Origin: Rubrobacter sp.
Lineage (GTDB): Bacteria > Actinomycetota > Rubrobacteria > Rubrobacterales > Rubrobacteraceae
Direction: 5' to 3'
Assembly: GCA_013695915.1 (NCBI GenBank)
Contig: JACCZN010000053.1
Coordinates: forward strand, 1 to 32,572
DNA length: 32,572 nt
How positions within the stretch are numbered: position 1 is the first letter of the stretch; every line of letters starts with the position of its first letter. Below the pieces are notes generated by a model. It was not told the DNA's origin, ran no database searches, and saw only the letters and a list, made by a program, of their open reading frames with translations. Below are positions 25,413-32,572 of the stretch, in pieces. The position numbers and the translations under genes are program-made.

Positions 25413-26645
25413 GTGACCCGCGAGAGACCGGACGCGACCCGCAGAGCCCGCCTCGTCGTGGTCGGCGCGGGCTTTGCCGGGGCCTCTCTGCTCGCGAAGC
25501 TGCCCGCCGGGCTGCAGCGTCCGGGCGAGACGCTGCTCGTGGACCGGCAGGAGCAGTGGGAGTTCGTGCCCCTGATCCACGAGGTAGCCGTCGGCAGGGT
25601 CCACCCCGACACCACGAGGAGCCCCATAGCACCCCTCTGCAAAGACCGCTGCGGCTCTCTGCGGGCAGCGGCAACGGGCGTGGACCTCGAGGCGCGGACC
25701 CTCCACACCACGGCCGGGACCGTGGGCTACGAGTACCTGGTGCTCGCCGGCGGCAGCTCCGCCGCGCCACCGCCCGAGGACATGGCCGGGCACTTCCAGA
25801 CCTTCTGGAGCCTGGACGACGCCCTGCTCTTGCGGAGCTCGCTCGCCAGTGCGTGGAAGCGGGCCAGGAGGGGCGAGCCGCAGCCGGGGGGCCTAACCGT
25901 GGCGCTCGTGGGCGGGGGCACCACGGGGGTCGAGCTCGCGGCCGAGGTCGCCGTGCTCCTCCGGTACCTCGGGAAGCGCTCGTCCCGGCCTCTGGAGGAC
26001 GCCCGGGTCGTCCTGTTCGAGGCCTCGGACCGCCTGATGGGCTGGCTCGACCCGTACTTCCACGAGGTGGCGATGGAGCGGCTGCTCCGGCTCGGCGTCG
26101 AGGTGCGCCTCAACACCCCGGTCGAGGCCGCGGACCCGTCCGGCGTCGGGACCCCGGACGGGTGGGTACCGGCGGGGACCCGGGTCTGGACGGGCGGGGT
26201 GCGCGCCAACCCTCTGGTGGAGAGCCTGCCCGTCGAGAAGGACGCCGCGGGCCGGGCGCTCGTCGGCGAGTACCTGACCCTCCCCGGGCACCCGGAGGTC
26301 TACGTGCTCGGCGACGGTGGCGTCTACGAGGACCTCCGGTACGGCCCGCTGCCGCCCACAGCCTCCGTCGCCGTGCAGCAGGGCCCCTGGGCCGCCCGGG
26401 ACCTCGGGGCCAGGGTCCGCGGAGCCCCCCGTTACCTCTTCGACTACTTCGACCGGGGCTACCTGGTGAGCCTGGGACCCGGCGACGCCGTCGGCCGGGC
26501 CGCCGGTGCCAAAGTTAGGGGCGCGGCCGCCCACGCGCTCTACCGGAGCGTCTTCCTCTACTACCAGCGGGGACGCCGCGACCGCCTGCTCACCGGCGTG
26601 GACTGGGCCATGTCACGCGCCATAGGCCGCCTCGGCTTCGACTGA
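25413..26645 (+). CDS. NAD(P)/FAD-dependent oxidoreductase, type II NADH dehydrogenase-like
   Basis: RLVVVGAGFAGASLLAKL (FAD site), VALVGGGTTGVELAAEV (NAD site), VYVLGDGG. Confidence 0.88.
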   Translation: MTRERPDATRRARLVVVGAGFAGASLLAKLPAGLQRPGETLLVDRQEQWEFVPLIHEVAVGRVHPDTTRSPIAPLCKDRCGSLRAAATGVDLEARTLHTTAGTVGYEYLVLAGGSSAAPPPEDMAGHFQTFWSLDDALLLRSSLASAWKRARRGEPQPGGLTVALVGGGTTGVELAAEVAVLLRYLGKRSSRPLEDARVVLFEASDRLMGWLDPYFHEVAMERLLRLGVEVRLNTPVEAADPSGVGTPDGWVPAGTRVWTGGVRANPLVESLPVEKDAAGRALVGEYLTLPGHPEVYVLGDGGVYEDLRYGPLPPTASVAVQQGPWAARDLGARVRGAPRYLFDYFDRGYLVSLGPGDAVGRAAGAKVRGAAAHALYRSVFLYYQRGRRDRLLTGVDWAMSRAIGRLGFD

Positions 26646-26652
26646 ACCCCGC

Positions 26653-26958
26653 TCAGCCCCGGGTGTCTCCCCGGCCTCCGGAACGGCTCCCCGAAGCTCT
26701 AGCGAAAAGATGCCGCTCCACGATCCCCGGCACCTCCTCCTGGGTCACGCGGGTGTAGAGCACGTCGTCGGGGAAGATGAAGACCACCGGCCCCTCCTCG
26801 TGGCGGCGGGTGCAGGCGTTCCGCAGCACGGCCGAGGAGGAGAGGCCCCGCCGCTCGACCTCCTCGCGGAACCGCTCCAGCAGCTCGCCGCCGCCCTTCT
26901 GGCCGCAGCGGCCCTCCCCCGGCGTGGCGCAGACGAATATCTGCCGTAGACCAGTCAT
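26653..26958 (-). CDS. Thioredoxin-like [2Fe-2S] ferredoxin family protein with atypical fourth ligand
   Basis: RQIFVCATPGEGRCGQKGGGELLERFREEVERRGLSSSAVLRNACTRRHEEGPVVFIFPDDVLYTRVTQEEVPGIVERHL. Fits the family, but CxxxC appears as CTRRH. Confidence 0.75.
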   Translation of the reverse strand: MTGLRQIFVCATPGEGRCGQKGGGELLERFREEVERRGLSSSAVLRNACTRRHEEGPVVFIFPDDVLYTRVTQEEVPGIVERHLFARASGSRSGGRGDTRG

Positions 26959-27030
26959 GATCTCATTCTATGGCGCGGGCCGGAGAATTACAGCCCCGGA
27001 GGCGGTGTTCGATCAGCCACGCCGTCCGGG

Positions 27031-28479
27031 CTAGAACGACGGGGCAGACATGCCGAGATCCTCGCGCTCTCCGCTAGTGCGACGGGCGCTGCCGCTCTTC
27101 TTGGCGGCTTCGGCAACCGCCTCGGCCACGGCCGGGGCGATGCGCTCGTCGAAGACGGAGGGGATTATGTAGTCCTCGGAGAGGCTCTCCTCGGGGATCA
27201 CGTTGGCTATAGCCTCGGCGGCGGCGAGCTTCATGTCCTCGTCTATCTCGCTGGCCCGGACGTCCAGGGCGCCTCGGAAGATGCCGGGGAAGCAGAGCAC
27301 GTTGTTGATCTGGTTCGGGTAGTCGCTGCGGCCGGTGGCGATGATCCGGGCCTTGCCCAGCGCTACCTCGGGTCGTATCTCGGGGTCCGGGTTCGCCATG
27401 GCGAAGATTATGGGATCCTCGTTCATGGACTCTACGTGCTCCAGCGTCAAAACGTCCGGGACGGAGAGCCCGAGGAAGAGGTCCGCGCCCCGCACGGCCT
27501 CGGAGAGACCGCCCGTCAGGCTCTCGGGGTTCGTGTTTCCGGCGTACCAGCTCTTTGAAGTGTCGAGCCCTTCCCGGTCTTTGTGGACGATGCCCCTGGA
27601 GTCGCAGCCGACGATGTTCCTGACCCCGGCGGCCAGCAGTATCTTGGCGCACGCCACCCCGGAGGCCCCGACGCCGTTCACGACCACCCTGAGGCCCTCT
27701 ATGCTCTTGCCAGTGATCTTGAGCGAGTTCAGGAGCGCGGCGAGGACCACGACCGCCGTGCCGTGCTGGTCGTCGTGGAAGACGGGGATGTCGAGCTCGC
27801 TCTTCAGGCGCTCCTCGACCTCGAAGCACCGGGGGGCGGAGATGTCCTCGAGATTTATGCCCCCGAAGCCCGGTGCGAGGTGCTTTACGGTAGCCACGAT
27901 CTCATCGGGGTCCTTGGTGTCGAGGCAGATGGGAAAGGCGTCCACCTCGGCGAACTCCCGGAAGAGCATCGCCTTGCCCTCCATTACCGGCATCGCCGCC
28001 TCCGGGCCTATGTCACCGAGGCCCAGGACCGCCGTGCCGTCGGAGACCACCGCCACCGTGTTGCGCTTGATGGTCAGGTTGAAGGCCCGCTCGGGGTCGT
28101 CGGCTATCGCCCGGCAGACGCGGGCGACGCCCGGCGTGTAGGCCATAGAGAGGTCGTCGCGGGTCCGGATCGCCATCTTGGAGCGGACCTCGATCTTGCC
28201 CCCGAGGTGCATGAGGAAGGTCCGGTCGGAGATGTTTATGACCCGGGCGTCCGGTAGGCCGTTGACGGTCTCTACTATGCTGCGGCCGTGCTCGGAGTCC
28301 CGGGCGTTTACGGTGATGTCCCGGATGGAGATGTCCTGGCGCATCCTGACGATGTCCACCGCCCCCACGAGCCCCCCGGCGTCACCGACGGAGGTCAGGA
28401 CCCTCCCGAGAGACCCCGCCTCGTGGGGAAACTCTACCCGCAGGGTCATGCTGTAGCTGGCGCTCGGAATGGATTCCAT
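27031..28479 (-). CDS. NAD-dependent malic enzyme with N-terminal ACT domain
   Basis: N-terminal ACT-like MTLRVEFPHEAGSLGRVLTSVGDAGG; YTPGVARVCRAIADD, VVSDGTAVLGLGDIGPEAAMPVMEGKA, FHDDQHGTAVVVLAALLNSL. Confidence 0.95.
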   Translation of the reverse strand: MESIPSASYSMTLRVEFPHEAGSLGRVLTSVGDAGGLVGAVDIVRMRQDISIRDITVNARDSEHGRSIVETVNGLPDARVINISDRTFLMHLGGKIEVRSKMAIRTRDDLSMAYTPGVARVCRAIADDPERAFNLTIKRNTVAVVSDGTAVLGLGDIGPEAAMPVMEGKAMLFREFAEVDAFPICLDTKDPDEIVATVKHLAPGFGGINLEDISAPRCFEVEERLKSELDIPVFHDDQHGTAVVVLAALLNSLKITGKSIEGLRVVVNGVGASGVACAKILLAAGVRNIVGCDSRGIVHKDREGLDTSKSWYAGNTNPESLTGGLSEAVRGADLFLGLSVPDVLTLEHVESMNEDPIIFAMANPDPEIRPEVALGKARIIATGRSDYPNQINNVLCFPGIFRGALDVRASEIDEDMKLAAAEAIANVIPEESLSEDYIIPSVFDERIAPAVAEAVAEAAKKSGSARRTSGEREDLGMSAPSF

Positions 28480-28523
28480 CTCTACTCCCTCTGCTCCCGT
28501 ATCCCCGACACCGTACGGGGGCT

Positions 28524-28552
28524 ATTCTATTGCAGCCCCAGCCCCCGGTAAA
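28524..28552 (-). promoter_or_regulatory. Candidate sigma70-type promoter of malic enzyme gene
   Basis: Minus strand TTTACC-N17-TAGAAT, 45 nt before the ATG at 28479. Confidence 0.5.
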
Positions 28553-28593
28553 CACCCCGCGCAGGAGCCCGGGAGAGCTACGGGCGCCGGGCG

Positions 28594-29061
28594 CTAGATG
28601 GGCAGGTAAGCCGGGTCTTCGGGGAGGTCGGTGCCGGGCAGATGGTCCCGGCGGGCCAGGAACCACCGGCCGAGGGGCGTCCTCTCCCCGGCCTCACCGG
28701 CAGCCTGTTCGAGGCCGGCCCGCAACTCGTTCAGGAGGGGTGGCCGCTCGCCGTAGGGGACCATCTCGATCTCGGCTGCGGCGGCCGCGTCCACGAACCC
28801 GCCCCAGAGCTCCGGCCTGGGGTCCGTGGCGGGGTCGGTCTCCGGGTCCGGGGGCGAGGCGAAGGCGCGCTTGACCTCCTCGGGCAGAGAGGTCTCCTCT
28901 ATGACCTCCCGGCGATCCTCGCGCTCTCCGGCGTGCGCCTCTTTCAGGTACCGGCGGGCGCCGAAGAGCAGCATCCTCGAGGAGACCGTGCGCTTGGACC
29001 ACGAGGAGACAACGAACTCCCAGTTTACGAAAGATCCCCCGTAGAGCCCCGTCAAGTCCAT
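28594..29061 (-). CDS. Hypothetical protein, 155 aa
   Basis: ORF consistent with the local gene direction; MDLTGLYGGSFVNWEFVVSSWSKRTVSSRMLLFGARRYLKEAH. Confidence 0.5.
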   Translation of the reverse strand: MDLTGLYGGSFVNWEFVVSSWSKRTVSSRMLLFGARRYLKEAHAGEREDRREVIEETSLPEEVKRAFASPPDPETDPATDPRPELWGGFVDAAAAAEIEMVPYGERPPLLNELRAGLEQAAGEAGERTPLGRWFLARRDHLPGTDLPEDPAYLPI

Positions 29062-29094
29062 CCCGGCTTTATAACACGCCGCGCAGCGCGCCCC

Positions 29095-31128
29095 CTACGA
29101 GTCGCTCCGGCCGGTCTCTCTCCCGTCCGGAACGGAGGAGACGGCGGAGCGGTCGTCCCGGGCGTAGCCGCGCTCCAGGGGGACGAACTCCCCGGCGTCG
29201 GCCTCCGGGAAGTCGAGGACCGGCTCGCCGGAGCTCGCCGGAGACATGAACCGGGCCCAGAGGTCCAGCGGCAGGGTCTCGCCGTTCACCTCTGGGATCC
29301 CCGCCACGTCCCTCATCGGGCGGCGGCCCTCCGGGTGGCCGACCCAGACGGCGGTCGAGAGGAGCGGCGTGTAGCCGACGTACCAGGCGTCCGCGAAGTC
29401 GTCGGTGGTGCCGGTCTTTCCGGCCGAGGGACGGCCGAGGTCCTCGTCGAGCTCCCGGAAGGTGCTCGCCGTACCGGATTCGACCACGCCCCGCAGGACC
29501 TCGGTCGCCGCGGCGGCCTGGTTCTCGGTCATGACGCGGCGGCCCTCTTCCCGGTGCTCGTAGAGCCTGTCCCGCTCGCCGAAGCTCTCGCCGTCTATGC
29601 GCTCGACGGCGTAGGGCTCGCGGTAGACGCCGCCGCTGGCAAGGGTCGCGTAGGCGGAGGACATGTGCAGGGCGCTCACGCCCTCGCCGAGCCCCCCAAT
29701 GGCCGTTGAGGGCACGGGCTCGACCTCCGGGGTGACGCCGAGGTCCGCGGCGGTCTCGGCCACGCTCTCCAGGCCGAGGTCCAGGGCGAGCTGCACGAAG
29801 ACCGCGTTGTCGGACTCGGCCATGGCCTGGTCGACCGTGATCTCACCGCGCTCCACGGAGTCGTAGTTCTCTATGGTGTACTCCCGGCCCTCGAACTCGA
29901 GGTCTAGCTCCTGCGAGAGGTAGGTGGTCTCCGGGGAGACGTACTGCCGGAGCGCCGCCGCGAGCACCACCGGCTTGAAGACGCTCCCCGGCTGCCGCCG
30001 GGCGTCGAGGGCGAGGTTGAAGCCGTCCCGCTCCCCGACGGCGGCCCGCACGGCGCCGGTCGCGGGCTCGATGGAGACCACGGCGCCCGCCGGGCCTCCT
30101 TCCGGCAGCACCTCGGCCGAGGAGGCCACGGCCTCGCTCTGGAGCTCCGCATCGAGCGTCGTGCGGATGCGCAGGCCGCCCCGGTCGAGTGCGCCCTCGC
30201 CGAGCTGCTCCTCCACCTCCCGGCGCACCTTCTCCAGAAACGGGTCGTGGTCCGGGTCGGCGGTGAAGGACTCCGGTGTGACCTCGAACGGCTCCTCCTC
30301 CGCGGCCCGGCGCTCGGGGGTGGAGATGACGCCCTGCTCCTCCATCATCCCGAGCACCTCGTCCCGCCGCTCCTGCGCATCCCGAATCCCCTCCTCGCTG
30401 GCGGGGTCGTAGCTCGACGGCGCTCGCAGAAAGCCCGCGAGGGCGGCGGCCTCAGGGAGATCCAACTCCCTAGCCGGCTTGCCGAAGTACCGCTCGGCGG
30501 CGACCTCGGCCCCGTAGGCGCCCCGGCCGAAGTAGACCGTGTTCAGGTAGGAGGTCATCACCTCTTGTTTGGAATGCTCCTGCTCGTAGGAGATGGCGAG
30601 CGCCGCCTGCGCGAAGCGCCGCCCCGGCGAGGTCTCGTCCCGCTCCTCCTCCGGAACGAAGAGGTTCTTCATGAGCTGCTCGGTGAGCGTGGAGCCTCCC
30701 TGCTGGAACTCCAGGGCCTTGAGGTCGTGCCACGCCGCCCGCGAGACCCCCGCCGGGTCTACCCCCGCGTGCTCGTGGAACCGGCGGTCCTCCACGGCGA
30801 CTACCGCCCGCGGCAGGTGCTCCCCGAGGTCCTCCCGGCTCACGGTCTCCCGGCTCTCCGCCGCCCCGAACTCCGCCACCTGCCGCCCGTCCGCGTCGAA
30901 GACCAGCGAGCGCTCGGGCAGCTCCGGGTACGGCCTTTCGAGGTGCTCCCCATAGGAGAGGACCACATACAGGTAACCTGCCGCAACCACTCCCGAGGCC
31001 CCGAGGAGGAGCACCAGCGAGCCCCTGAAGACGGCCGCGAGGGCGCGGTAGAGCTTACCCGGCCTCCTGCGGCTCTTCCGCCGACCCTTCTTACTCGTTT
31101 CGAACAGGGCGTTCACTGTGGATGCCAT
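29095..31128 (-). CDS. Class A penicillin-binding protein (transglycosylase/transpeptidase)
   Basis: VEDRRFHEHAGVDPAGVSRA, GGSTLTEQLMKNLFV, RQPGSVFKPVV (SxxK), SDN, KTGTTDDFADAWYVGYTP. Confidence 0.94.
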   Translation of the reverse strand: MASTVNALFETSKKGRRKSRRRPGKLYRALAAVFRGSLVLLLGASGVVAAGYLYVVLSYGEHLERPYPELPERSLVFDADGRQVAEFGAAESRETVSREDLGEHLPRAVVAVEDRRFHEHAGVDPAGVSRAAWHDLKALEFQQGGSTLTEQLMKNLFVPEEERDETSPGRRFAQAALAISYEQEHSKQEVMTSYLNTVYFGRGAYGAEVAAERYFGKPARELDLPEAAALAGFLRAPSSYDPASEEGIRDAQERRDEVLGMMEEQGVISTPERRAAEEEPFEVTPESFTADPDHDPFLEKVRREVEEQLGEGALDRGGLRIRTTLDAELQSEAVASSAEVLPEGGPAGAVVSIEPATGAVRAAVGERDGFNLALDARRQPGSVFKPVVLAAALRQYVSPETTYLSQELDLEFEGREYTIENYDSVERGEITVDQAMAESDNAVFVQLALDLGLESVAETAADLGVTPEVEPVPSTAIGGLGEGVSALHMSSAYATLASGGVYREPYAVERIDGESFGERDRLYEHREEGRRVMTENQAAAATEVLRGVVESGTASTFRELDEDLGRPSAGKTGTTDDFADAWYVGYTPLLSTAVWVGHPEGRRPMRDVAGIPEVNGETLPLDLWARFMSPASSGEPVLDFPEADAGEFVPLERGYARDDRSAVSSVPDGRETGRSDS

Positions 31129-31193
31129 TTTAATTCATGACGGACATCCAACGCCCGCAGACGTCCCCGGCCGGAGGGTGTTAGGATTGCCGC

Positions 31194-31499
31194 ATGCCGG
31201 AGTTGACCTGTACCGCCCGCCGCATCGGGGACCTCGAGAGCCGCACCGAGGAGTACGAGCTGACCTTCTCCGTGGAGGGAGGGGAGACCAAGGCCCTCGA
31301 GATAAAGTACCAGGCCGCCCGGGCGTACGAGATCAACCGCGGTCTCGACGCCGCCGTGGAGACGGCCCGCGAGGCGATCTCCTCCGCGGACCTGGACAAA
31401 CGGCCGACCGACGAGTCGCTCGCCCAGTTCGCCTGGAGGGCCCTGCAGTCGGTAAAGTACGAGGAGGGCTCGCCGAAGACCTCCGCCCTGGAGCTCTAG
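31194..31499 (+). CDS. Hypothetical protein, 101 aa
   Basis: ATG ORF, MPELTCTARRIGDLESRTEEYELTFSVEGGETKALEIKYQAARAYEINRG. Confidence 0.6.
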   Translation: MPELTCTARRIGDLESRTEEYELTFSVEGGETKALEIKYQAARAYEINRGLDAAVETAREAISSADLDKRPTDESLAQFAWRALQSVKYEEGSPKTSALEL

Positions 31500-31576
31500 A
31501 CCACGCGCCGGAAGGGTTGCTCGCGCACCGCCAGAACGGAGCACGGAGAGTAGCGCACGATGCTTCTCTTGGCCCG
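31496..31576 (-). pseudogene. Possible C-terminal remnant of a universal stress protein (UspA-like) domain
   Basis: Minus-strand peptide RAKRSIVRYSPCSVLAVREQPFRRVV* resembles the UspA C-terminal signature (S-x-x-V-x-R-x-x-P-C-x-V-L-x-V-R). No matching N-terminal part is present. Confidence 0.35.
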
Positions 31577-31599
31577 GGCGCGGCAGGACCGCGGCCGTC

Positions 31600-32325
31600 C
31601 TACGAGCCGCCAGCTGCCAGTATCAGGTCTTCCAGCGTGACCCGGCCCTCGTAGAGCGCCGTTCCGACGATGGCCCCGGCCACGCCCTCTATCTCCCGCA
31701 GAGCCCGCACGTCCTCCGTGCCCCGCACTCCGCCGCTGGCGATGGTGGGTATCAGGCGGGACACGGCGGCCGTCTCCTCCAGCGCCGCGCCGGAGTCCAT
31801 GCCGTCGCGGGCGACGTCCGTGTAGAGTACGGCGGCCACGCCGTCCTCGGCGAGCTCTTCGGCGAGCTCCAGGACGTGGACCCCGCTCGACGCCCGCCAG
31901 CCGTGCGTCGCGACCACCCCGTCGCGGGCGTCCACCGCTACGACCAGCGCGCTTCCAAGCTCCTCGACGGCCCGGAGACGGAGGTCGCGGTCCCCGACGA
32001 CCGCGGTACCCGCGACGACGCGGGAGGCCCCAGCCTCCCCGAGAGCCCGCAGGTCGTCGAGGCTCCGGACGCCGCCGCCAACCTGTACCGGCACCTCCAC
32101 GGCGCGGGTCATGGCCCGGATCAGGCCTAGCTGCACCGGCCGGCCCTCCTCGGCCCCGTCGAGGTCCACCACGTGCACCGCCCGCGCCCCGCGACGCTCC
32201 CACTCCCGGATCCTGCCGACCGGGTCCTCGTCGTACTCCGTGACGCGGCCGAAGTCCCCCTGCTTGAGCCGCACGCACCGCCCGCCCCGCAGGTCTATGG
32301 CCGGGAAGACGGTGAAGCCCGTCAT
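31600..32325 (-). CDS. hisA: Phosphoribosylformimino-5-aminoimidazole carboxamide ribotide isomerase
   Basis: FTVFPAIDLRGGRCVRLKQGDFGRVTEYDEDP...VQVGGGVRSLDDLRALGEAGASRVVAGTAVV...IASGGVRGTEDVRAL. Confidence 0.95.
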   Translation of the reverse strand: MTGFTVFPAIDLRGGRCVRLKQGDFGRVTEYDEDPVGRIREWERRGARAVHVVDLDGAEEGRPVQLGLIRAMTRAVEVPVQVGGGVRSLDDLRALGEAGASRVVAGTAVVGDRDLRLRAVEELGSALVVAVDARDGVVATHGWRASSGVHVLELAEELAEDGVAAVLYTDVARDGMDSGAALEETAAVSRLIPTIASGGVRGTEDVRALREIEGVAGAIVGTALYEGRVTLEDLILAAGGS

Positions 32326-32572
32326 GTCCGGCCCGCCCAGCGGAGAAAGTTGGCGTAGAGCGCGAGGCCGGCCCGGCTCGACTTCTCCGGGTGGAACTGC
32401 ACGGCCACCAGGTTCTCCCGACCGGCCGCCGCGCAGAACTCCCCACCGTACTCGGAGGTGCCGAGGAGGTCCCCCGGCTCGTCCGGCACCGGGTGGTAGG
32501 AGTGTACGAAATAGAACGACTCGCCGTCTAGGCCATCCAGGACGGGGTGCTCCCGCACGAGAGAGAGCTGGT
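32322..32572 (-). CDS. hisH: Imidazole glycerol phosphate synthase glutaminase subunit, C-terminal part (truncated at window end)
   Basis: FYFVHSYHPVP...LVAVQFHPEKSSRAGLALYANFLRWAG; overlaps the hisA start by 4 nt; the frame stays open to the window edge. Confidence 0.92.
   Translation of the reverse strand, partial: QLSLVREHPVLDGLDGESFYFVHSYHPVPDEPGDLLGTSEYGGEFCAAAGRENLVAVQFHPEKSSRAGLALYANFLRWAGRT

Noticed and set aside
1-32572. CRISPR arrays, tRNA/rRNA genes, transposases, prophage genes
   Set aside because: No regularly spaced repeats, transposase-like ORFs or recognisable tRNA/rRNA sequences were seen by eye.

Overview
High-GC bacterial chromosomal window, probably a Rubrobacter-like actinobacterium (inference from codon usage and gene content). 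The left end is a nitrate-assimilation cluster: partial nirA, an AhpD/CMD-family gene, narK, nasA and a TrpD2-like gene. The rest is mostly housekeeping or cell-envelope genes: HtrA protease, lipoproteins, polysaccharide deacetylase, glnA, AzlCD, pepA, MBL hydrolase, MoaB-like, sortase, DrrAB-like ABC exporter, alpha/beta hydrolase, NDH-2, malic enzyme, class A PBP, hisA and partial hisH. I saw no CRISPR, rRNA, tRNA or obvious mobile element. The main observation is at 552-1166 (-). Two adjacent ORFs in the track are one continuous AhpD/carboxymuconolactone-decarboxylase-like ORF, interrupted only by an in-frame TGA at the second active-site Cys (ECHY-TGA-IPTH, i.e. CxxU). A bacterial SECIS-like hairpin with a GGUC-containing loop lies about 21 nt downstream. 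This is a candidate selenoprotein inside a nitrate assimilation locus. Its upstream region shares an ungapped 71-bp promoter-like element with the upstream region of narK. Other points of interest are an in-frame TAA in a lipoprotein, a thioredoxin-like ferredoxin with His at the fourth Cys ligand, a UspA-like C-terminal remnant, and a palindromic element upstream of glnA.
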